Assembly (NCBI GenBank): GCA_016617785.1
Contig: JADILM010000010.1
Location: forward strand, 992,001 to 1,056,000
Length of the DNA stretch: 64,000 nucleotides
Reading direction: 5' to 3'
Source: Sporobolomyces roseus
Taxonomy: Eukaryota > Basidiomycota > Microbotryomycetes > Sporidiobolales > Sporidiobolaceae
A program made the position numbers and the translations under genes. Below the pieces are notes generated by a model. The model was not told the origin of the DNA and searched no databases. It saw only the letters and a program-made list of their open reading frames with translations. Position 1 is the first letter of the stretch. Every line of letters starts with the position of its first letter. Of this stretch, positions 61,501 to 64,000 are shown piece by piece.

Positions 61501-62359
61501 CGGAGTACTTAAACGGTATGCAACATCAAAACCGTTTCCTTTCCGATCTATCATCAATGGTGTGCGTTACTATCTTCTACTTATGCCCTTTTTGATACGC
61601 TCATAAGCTCTGCTGTAGGCTACAATTTCGGCGCAATTCGACATCGTCTTCGTCGCACATCCCGAGTTGGCTTCGATCTTTGCCGGCTTCGACGCATTCG
61701 GTGAGGCAGCGCAACCAACTCGTCTACAGCTTACCGACAAACTGAATCAGAACGAGTTTACGCAAGATCTGATTCAGTACCACCGTCACCAAGAAGCCCT
61801 ACGAAACTTCATCAAATCCCTCAGTCTCGATCCTCCTCTCCCAACGGACGACGTCTCTATCAAACGACTTCCGCACTTCGGTAAAGCGTATCTCAAATCT
61901 TCGACACTGGCGTCCTCGCTCTCAAACGAGTCCACGTCAAAACGAGACAACCTTCGCAGCGCCTCTTGGATCCTTTCGACAACAGTGAACTCGGACGGAG
62001 AGAAAGCGGTAGGCGCAATCACTCTGGGAAAGGTTGTTGCCTACTTTCGCTTGTCAAGGGAGAAACGAGTGGGTTCCGAAGCTCAATCTGGAGGAGGAGT
62101 AGATCTTTCTCAAAAACCGTTCGCTGTGGTTGAACTTTACCCTCCTGGTTCCTCACTCTATCCTGATGGTACCGCACCCTACTTCCCATCCTCTCCAACA
62201 CAGTGCAAGGTCATAGCTCTTGAAGACATCGATGAGGTTGTCGCTGTTTACGAATCGATGGACTCAAAGTTGTTCATTATGCGCCAGACCGAAGTTGGAT
62301 TCTGGGGTTTTGTCGATGAAGATAGTATGGAGGGGATGGAGGATGTGGAAAGGCTATAG
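58529..62359 (+). CDS. Tnp2/CACTA-like transposase, apparently intact
   Basis: Six exons: 58529-58973, 59037-59189, 59258-60732, 60793-61173, 61238-61561, 61619-62359; 1172 aa, all phases closing. The N-terminus has a Cys/His cluster (YYCICYTARCH) as in fungal Tnp2 proteins, then acidic low complexity. The core resembles the Tnp2 family: RIFHLDVLLSYGP, IAMLADLMASRKCSG followed by a C-x2-C (VGCGVCDQ), FDIAVFWGYDVAHGLCNNFG with a D-x2-H as in the family's DxMH motif, MPRDIARYCNTQYRLFELAI, and HRMIHIGPIMHHLGNPSHYQ then YLERRIGVLKRYA. The catalytic acidic residues cannot be fixed without an alignment. Intron 3 (60733-60792) has a GC donor (GCAAGT), the only choice that avoids a stop. Intactness suggests recent activity. 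Confidence 0.82.
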
Positions 62360-63035
62360 TTTGTATTGGAGGACTTTGTACAAATTTCTACTTTTTATCC
62401 GTCGGTTGCTACTACCCTTGTACGCTTTATACTTGACACCTCTATCAACAGTGAACATGCAGTCTTTGATTATATTGGATAAAAGGTAGAGCAAAGAAAG
62501 AGAAAGAGGAGACGCGCATTCTGCTTCGAACAATTCGACAAGTCCGCAAGTCTCAGATATTACTTCGCTCCCGGTAGAGCTCACTAGTTCACTTGCTTTT
62601 TGAGCCGGCCAGTCGAAGCAGACACACTTAGGACCCTTAAATGCTCACCCGAGGGCTTAATGATTTTTGCGAAAAATATAGCTTTCGCGCAAAGTGCAAC
62701 AAGACGCACGAACAGCAAGAAGCGTGCTTCGCCGTTGCGTCGCCGCCGTCGAACGAACAGATTTCGTTCTACCCGAGAAAGACTCGGAGCCGGCTGCTCT
62801 CGCTCGAGACGATTCACTGGCTGTTTAACAGCGAATAGCTCGAACAACAAAGCTGTAGCTGGAAGACAGAAGGGAAGGAGCGGCTTTGAATCGGAGATAG
62901 ACAAAGTCAGAGAAAGTGACATAAAGTCAGAGAAAATCAAGCGTGCGAAGTCGCTCGTGCGCATCTCGAGCTGAGATAAACCCAGATAAAACGTTCGTTT
63001 TCGACCCAAACTGAGGTAAACTCATCGAAAGTGCA
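62360..63035 (+). other. Right subterminal region of transposon
   Basis: No supported gene; frames on both strands are short. Repeated short motifs: CAGAGAAA/AGTCAGAGAAA (62905-62938) and GATAAAC/GATAAAACG (62975-62992), the latter the inverse of GTTTTATC at the left end. Confidence 0.45.
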
Positions 63036-63083
63036 TTTAACCCGCATAAACTGACAGAAAGAAAATAAGGGCTTTTCATAGAG
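63036..63083 (-). repeat. Terminal inverted repeat, right
   Basis: The reverse complement begins CTCTATGAAAAGCCCTTA, then TTTTCTTTCTGTCAGTTT and GCGGGTTAAATGC. Pairs with 53941-53988. Confidence 0.85.
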
Positions 63084-63090
63084 AAGGAAC
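63084..63090 (+). repeat. Target-site duplication, right (AAGGAAC)
   Basis: Matches 53934-53940 exactly and directly abuts the right inverted repeat. Confidence 0.6.
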
Positions 63091-63390
63091 GGAACCATTG
63101 ACCGATACGGCGTAGCGAGGGAGAGCGAGTTGAGGCGCATTGACTCAAGGGTTTAGACTAGATTTCAGGGTTTAGACGACGAATCAGAGGGGTGCGACGG
63201 GCTGGAACTGAGGAACGTAGTGTGAGAGGTGAAGAGGAACACAGATGTACGTGAGAGTATGAAGAGGAAGGAAAGGAAGAGGGTTGCTGATTCGTGGATA
63301 TTGCGAGATGACGTTTAGATGATTCGACGAGAGGTGACGAAGAAAGGGGAAGATAAAGGAGGCGCTTGATGTGCGAGGCTGTAGGTCTAC

Positions 63391-64000
63391 TCACATGGAA
63401 GCAGCAAGGTTGAGCATCTGAGGGAAGAGCGGAAAAGAGTGGAGAGGAGACTGACAGGATTGACATCGAAAACTTCCATCAGATCCCTCTTCATCTCTCT
63501 CATTGCTTTGACCAATTCCTCTCGTTCACCTCGGCCTTGATGAGATACTCCTCCCTCCGGCACCCAATATCGAGCTGCTCCCTCGAACAAACCCTCAAGC
63601 TTTGCCTTGTACTCCTCGATGAATTGACGATTCTTCTCGAAATCTTCCGAGCTAAAGCCAGAATCTTTGGAGAGATCGTCGATGCGTCGGTGTCGACGTG
63701 TTGGACTGTCGATCTGTACCTCGTGACCTCCTCGCGGCGAAAGTAATTTGACGTGATAGAGGACCATTTGAAGGAGGACCTGATAGATCTTCTCCCCAAC
63801 CAACACAACTCGAGAATGAGCTTCCGGATATACACGAAGTAAGGTCTTGCGAGCATGAGCGAGTGACCTTAGGACTCGGAACCGACTAGCGAAGAACGTT
63901 GATCCTCGCGGAATTTCTGCCAGGTAACGAGGATCTTCACCGATACCAGGTTCAGTTTGCTCTTCTGGATAGGTGACTTCGACATAATCATCAACGTCAA
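63391..64000 (-). CDS. Family A gene 5 (A5), 5' end beyond window
   Basis: The third exon of a family A gene runs from the window edge to about 63456: IPRGSTFFASRFRVLRSLAH, KIYQVLLQMVLYHVKLL, then DFEKNRQFIEEYKAKLEGLF, EGAARYWVPEGG and LVKAMREMKRDLMEVFDV. A 38-nt GTCAGT...CTCAG segment (63455-63418) could be an intron leading to MLNLAASM and the stop at 63391-63393. That is very short, and the alternative is a continued frame ending at 63387. The N-terminal exons lie outside the window. With B3 it forms an A-B unit on the minus strand, interrupted by the transposon. Confidence 0.72.

Larger units (their letters stand above)
53941..63083 (+). mobile_element. 9.14-kb DNA transposon with Tnp2-like transposase
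   Basis: Bounded by inverted repeats (53941-53988 and 63036-63083) that both start CTCTATGAAAAGCCCTTA, identical for 22 bp and similar for about 25 more, and flanked by AAGGAAC. Inside are an intact transposase gene (58529-62359, +), a divergent multi-exon gene (55838-58281, -), a further minus-strand exon-like region (54.4-55.4 kb), and AT-rich subterminal zones at both ends. Inserted in the spacer between B3 and A5. The transposase is CACTA/Tnp2-like, but the termini do not begin CACTA and the duplication is 7-8 bp rather than the usual 2-3, so the superfamily placement is uncertain. Confidence 0.78.

Noticed and set aside
58380..62600. CACTA-like termini close to the transposase (for example CACTAGT near 62583)
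   Set aside because: No matching inverted copy on the other side. The CTCTATG inverted repeats with a flanking duplication explain the element better.

Overview
The window is nuclear DNA of a filamentous or yeast-like fungus, most likely a basidiomycete (perhaps Pucciniomycotina, which is an inference). Genes are dense and split by many introns of about 55-90 nt, usually with a CTRAY-type branch site just before a YAG acceptor. Arginine is heavily coded by CGA, and the conserved proteins are fungal. I placed exons by hand. For most genes the exon lengths sum to a multiple of three and the joined protein matches the expected family, so those models are firm.

Left block (1-23.4 kb), conserved genes: a PAS-domain sensor histidine kinase cut by the window start (-), D-glycerate 3-kinase (-) sharing a promoter with PEX13 (+), dihydrolipoamide dehydrogenase LPD1 (+), a VIP1-like RRM protein (+), an F-box protein (-), two diverged tandem L-asparaginase genes (-), and a PAQR/Izh-type membrane receptor (-).

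Accessory cluster (24.1-40.9 kb): two unrecognised gene families that recur in order. Family A (about 350-385 aa; motif IPKSAIFFASRLHRLREL, then EGAV.WW.P) has four copies here, one with two in-frame TGA codons. Family B (C-terminal HRRI..RQ motif and a GG(L)L(I/F) end) has five copies here. Two A-then-B units (27.3-31.2 and 37.0-40.9 kb) share a roughly 0.64 kb intergenic repeat that looks better conserved than the genes beside it.

Middle block (41.3-52.2 kb), conserved genes again: a 64-residue protein (-), ETF alpha (-) divergent from RCC1 (+), a four-TM claudin/SUR7-like protein (+), and a MYND zinc-finger protein (-) divergent from TAF12 (+).

Right block (52.4-64 kb): a third A/B unit in opposite orientation (B at 52.5-53.7 kb, A at 63.4 kb to the window end). 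Its A-B spacer is split by a 9.14 kb DNA transposon at 53,941-63,083. The element has terminal inverted repeats and a 7-8 bp target duplication. It carries an apparently intact 1172-residue CACTA/Tnp2-like transposase gene and a divergently transcribed multi-exon companion gene of unknown function.

The most novel content is the paired A/B families, the transposon that interrupts one pair, and several unusual splicing features: four GC-AG introns, a 6-nt micro-exon and one apparently non-GT donor.
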